DNA of 64,000 nt from Embiotoca jacksoni (taxonomy: Eukaryota; Chordata; Actinopteri; Embiotocidae), in the NCBI GenBank assembly GCA_022577435.1, contig JAKOON010000011.1:9654992-9718991 (forward strand), in the 5' to 3' direction. The translations under genes were made by a program, and so were the position numbers. The notes under the pieces are model-generated. The model saw nothing but the letters and a program-made list of their open reading frames with translations. It was not told the origin of the DNA and ran no database searches. Positions 60,728-64,000 of the stretch are shown here, in pieces. How positions within the stretch are numbered: position 1 is the stretch's first letter; each line of letters starts with the position of its first letter.

Positions 60728-61354
60728 CAACAGAGGGACTCCGTTAACAAACATGCAGGGTTTCATTTGGTGGGCTGAAGAGGAAGAGGACGATGCAGAA
60801 GAGCGGACAGACGGAGAGGAAGCGTCAAACACAGGAAGCGGATGTTGGAAACAGCTGCATGTCGGAGGTCATGCGAGAGACGTATATATGAGGAACACAA
60901 CATCACGTGTGATAACTAAAACACTTTCTGCACTTCTTTTGTACGATGATGAGAACACGTTACAGATTTGTATTTTACATCGAAGCACTGACGCTGTAGC
61001 AGCAGGAGTCCCGTTTCGTTAGAGGTGTTCAAGGCTCCGTTCACGCAAATCCACAAAACACTTTTCATTTTTACTACAAGTAGCATCAGACAACGTGGAT
61101 AGTTTTAGTTTTTATTATACCCAGAAATCCTCAATGCAGTCGAGGAGAACGTCATTCAGTTTGTGGTGTTTATGGTTTCAATCATTTTCAATATCGGTAA
61201 CGATACCTTGTCTTCGATATCGGTTCCTGAACGTGGACGTTTTTCGACGCCAATTTGATAAAATCTAAGAAAAAGACAAATCTTAAGTTTTGATGCAGTT
61301 TCGAGAGGGAGAGTGAAACCCGGGTTGTTTTCTGTTCCTACAATTTACCGCTGT

Positions 61355-61560
61355 TTCCTAAATGCCTCACATGGAAGGTACCACTGGATGCTACGATATA
61401 CTGATGCTCCACAAACGCCTCACTGTCTAGCATTCTCTTGCTAGACAGTATAATGTACCAAGGTTTCCTAAACGCCTCACATACGAGCTAACGCTCGGTG
61501 CAACAATTTTCCCATGCTCCCTCGACGCATCACAAGGAAGATACTGCCAGGCGTTACAGA
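61355..61560 (+). repeat. Degenerate duplicated unit with an 11-bp palindrome
   Basis: Two or three diverged copies of a unit with 'ctaaacgcctcacat' and 'atgctccacaaacgcctcac'. Between them ACTGTCTAGCA and TGCTAGACAGT (61423-61450) form a perfect inverted repeat around TTCTCT. Confidence 0.6.
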
Positions 61561-62058
61561 GCAGCACATGTTGCTGTAAAAGAGTAAATCCTAAATCTGT
61601 GTTTCCAGAAACGATGCCCAGTTCAGTTACTGTGAACAATGTCTTTCCACTAAAATCTACTGTCCTCTGGGGAAATAGTCCCATTAGTCCCCTTTAAACC
61701 TGCTCCCAGTGAGTTAAGTAGTTTCCAACGATTTTCAAGAAAAACGGGCAGTTAAATTTTTTGTGGCATTTGGCTCTAAACTCTAAACAAAATATAATTG
61801 ATCCTAGTCACGAGTAGCACAAACATGATGTCATTCCCTCTCCACCATGTTGAGGTCTAAAATCTCAGCAGCTAAAACCAAAACTATTAACACGACCTGG
61901 AAATGTTTTTTTTTTTATATAATTTGAGTGAACTGAACCTTTACACATGGCTTTTAATTTCAATTTATCACATGAATCAAATCCTTCAAATGTTTGAGCA
62001 AAAAACAGGAAATAAAACAATTTGGTTTTCCACAGAGGAGATGGTCACTGGGGTTTGT

Positions 62059-62175
<117 letters not shown>

Positions 62176-63780
62176 GGTATCAAGAGATCCAAAAACATAA
62201 AGCAGGACAGAGCAGCAAAGCTTCCAGCAAGGTTTGGAAGAAGAGACGGGCTCGATGGAGAAAGAGAGAGAGAGAGGCACGACATTCGAGAAAGGCCTTT
62301 GAGTTTTGGAGGGAGCAGCAGCAGCGAGGCGGGAGGAAGAAGAGGAGGAGGAGCCGCAACGAGGACACCACCACAGTGAGGACACGAGGACAGTGAGACA
62401 GAAAGAGAAGAAGACAAAGGCAAAGCGGAGAAGAAGTTCCCGACAGTATAAACTCTTCTGGACGGATCAAACTGCGACGGAAAGTGAAGCCCTTCATGGA
62501 GCGCTCACAAGACGGACACGGACATGAGAAGTGGGAGGGGAGAAGGTGGGGGGGGCAATTCAGACAAAAAGGATTCAAATCCCAAAAGTCTCTGACTGTA
62601 AAAAGCAGAAAATGTAAACTTCTTTTCACTTTAGAAATGTAGCTGCTGAAGTTGCCAGTTTTAGACTAAAACTACAATATTGATTTTTTTTTTTTTTTTT
62701 TGGTGTGTTTTTTTTTTTTTCTATATGGCCTTGTCACTGTTGCAACCTGCAGCAAAAGGCTTAAATATCAACAACCTGTAGTGGAGCACTGACACAAGAG
62801 CTCAGCAGTACCATCGATATCCGACCTACAAACAGAGGAGCACTCTGATGCAGCAATAAATAAGACCGAAATGAATAAACGCCTGCTTCTGACCGAGTTT
62901 TTTTTCCCCCCCGTCCTTTAATGCTGTAAAGTTCTGTTGTAAAGACTTTACTGTGTTCAGTGCCATGAAATAACTTAGCATAAAGACCGGAAGCGGAAGG
63001 GAAAGTTAGCCTAGCTTTGCCCTACGGGGACTAAACCTACAATTAATACACTGCATGTTTAGTCTGTGCAGAAACTCAAGTACACGGTGTGGTGTGGAGG
63101 ACACAAACTTACTGCGCCTCCTCAGGAAAATCGTCCCGCGTGTGAGCCTCTGTAAAACCAAAACGTGTCGTTGTACACCTAACAACATACAACATGTTAA
63201 TCAGTGAGCTTCTGAGGTGTTGGTAGAATAATTTTGCAGCTGTACCTTTAAGGATGTTTACGCTAAACTAGCTGTGTTCCCCCCCCACACACACACACTT
63301 CCAAGTCTTTAAACTAAACTAAACTACCGTGTTTTCTAAAATGTCGGACTATTCCTTTAATCTGAGTGAGATTTTAGTGGGATTTGGACGGGGAAGGTTG
63401 TCGGACATCTGAGCCTTTTGCACCTTTGGCACATGCATTACTGGGTTGCATGTGTGGAAACAGCCTGTTGCAGTTAACGAGCTGTAGATCTACAGAGCTT
63501 CTAAAAACTCGCCTTTTTCATTTGAATTCCTGCGGGAATGCCGACAGCTCTGCACATCCACAGCTCCCCGAGTCAAACTGTTCTGATTTACCAGGTATTT
63601 CACTCAGAAATATTAGAATAACCTTTACCTGCCAAGTGTTGGAGTTAGTGGACATTATCAGCCTTATTTATTATATAACAACTGCAGGATTGATGACAGG
63701 GATGCTTGTTTCTTCCTACCCTGTTATTGTTCAGTACTCTGAGTAAATACCTGGTAAAACAACACGCGGCCCTGCGAGGT

Positions 63781-63964
63781 CTACATGAGGACGTTGTCCC
63801 GTGTGTCCGGCAGCCGGAGTCCCACCAACCCGCCGCCGACCAGCACGGACGACGCCAGCAGGATGGGGATGGCCTTGGTGATGCCGACCAGCGAGCCGAA
63901 GATCAGGTTGCCGAGCACCGCCGCCAGCTTACACATGGCGTTACAGAAGCCGAAGCCGGTGCCC
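63781..63964 (-). CDS. sv2c: sv2c last exon (synaptic vesicle glycoprotein 2 C-terminus, partial gene)
   Basis: On the minus strand, after a CTTCAG acceptor, 61 codons read GTGFGFCNAMCKLAAVLGNL, IFGSLVGITKAIPILLASSV and so on to RLPDTRDNVLM and TAG. This is the last two transmembrane helices and the cytoplasmic tail of an SV2 protein, a 12-helix transporter-like glycoprotein of synaptic vesicles. It fits SV2C best (NLIFGSLVSITKSIPILLAS, LPDTRTQVLM), and SV2C is the linked gene in human, but SV2B cannot be fully excluded on one exon. The exon starts with one base finishing a split codon. The rest of the gene lies to the right. Confidence 0.88.
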
Positions 63965-64000
63965 CTGAAGGCAGAGAGAGGACACAGAGGACAGAGGACA

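Overview
The window is vertebrate nuclear DNA, almost certainly from a ray-finned (teleost, probably percomorph) fish. Short exons have GT-AG introns and vertebrate-type proteins. The spacers are AT-rich and full of CA/GT microsatellites, short DNA transposons, a tRNA-headed SINE, LINE tails and a solo LTR. The two tandem PAR2 genes are also a fish arrangement. No bacterial operon, CRISPR array or phage is present.

Layout, left to right: (1) first coding exon of pde8b, minus strand, at 1-271. (2) A 12 kb gene-free spacer. (3) crhbp, plus strand, seven coding exons between 12491 and 17100, with a TATA box and a G-rich promoter. (4) A repeat-rich spacer with a ~40-bp tandem array around 19.6-20.5 kb. 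(5) s100z, minus strand, two coding exons between 25370 and 27147. (6) A spacer with a fresh SINE. (7) A single-exon ch25h-like sterol hydroxylase, plus strand, 34184-35050. (8) The protease-activated receptor (PAR) cluster: two PAR2-type genes and PAR1 on the minus strand (38264-48762), then PAR3 on the plus strand (56109-58382). (9) Last exon of an SV2 gene, best called sv2c, minus strand, 63781-63964.

This order matches the human 5q13.3 block as I recall it (SV2C-IQGAP2-F2RL2-F2R-F2RL1-S100Z-CRHBP-AGGF1-ZBED3-PDE8B), which supports the gene names. Differences from human: IQGAP2 is not between f2rl2 and sv2c, AGGF1 and ZBED3 are not between crhbp and pde8b, crhbp appears inverted, a ch25h-like gene is present, and PAR2 is duplicated.

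The four receptors share one design. A tiny exon 1 encodes only the signal peptide. A phase-1 intron follows. A single large exon then carries the protease cleavage site, tethered ligand and seven-helix body. Predicted new N-termini after cleavage are GFFGIV and GFTGTE (the two PAR2-type receptors), TFLLFD (PAR1) and TFKGDP (PAR3). All joins were made by eye from splice consensus, reading frame and family similarity; no alignment or expression data were available.
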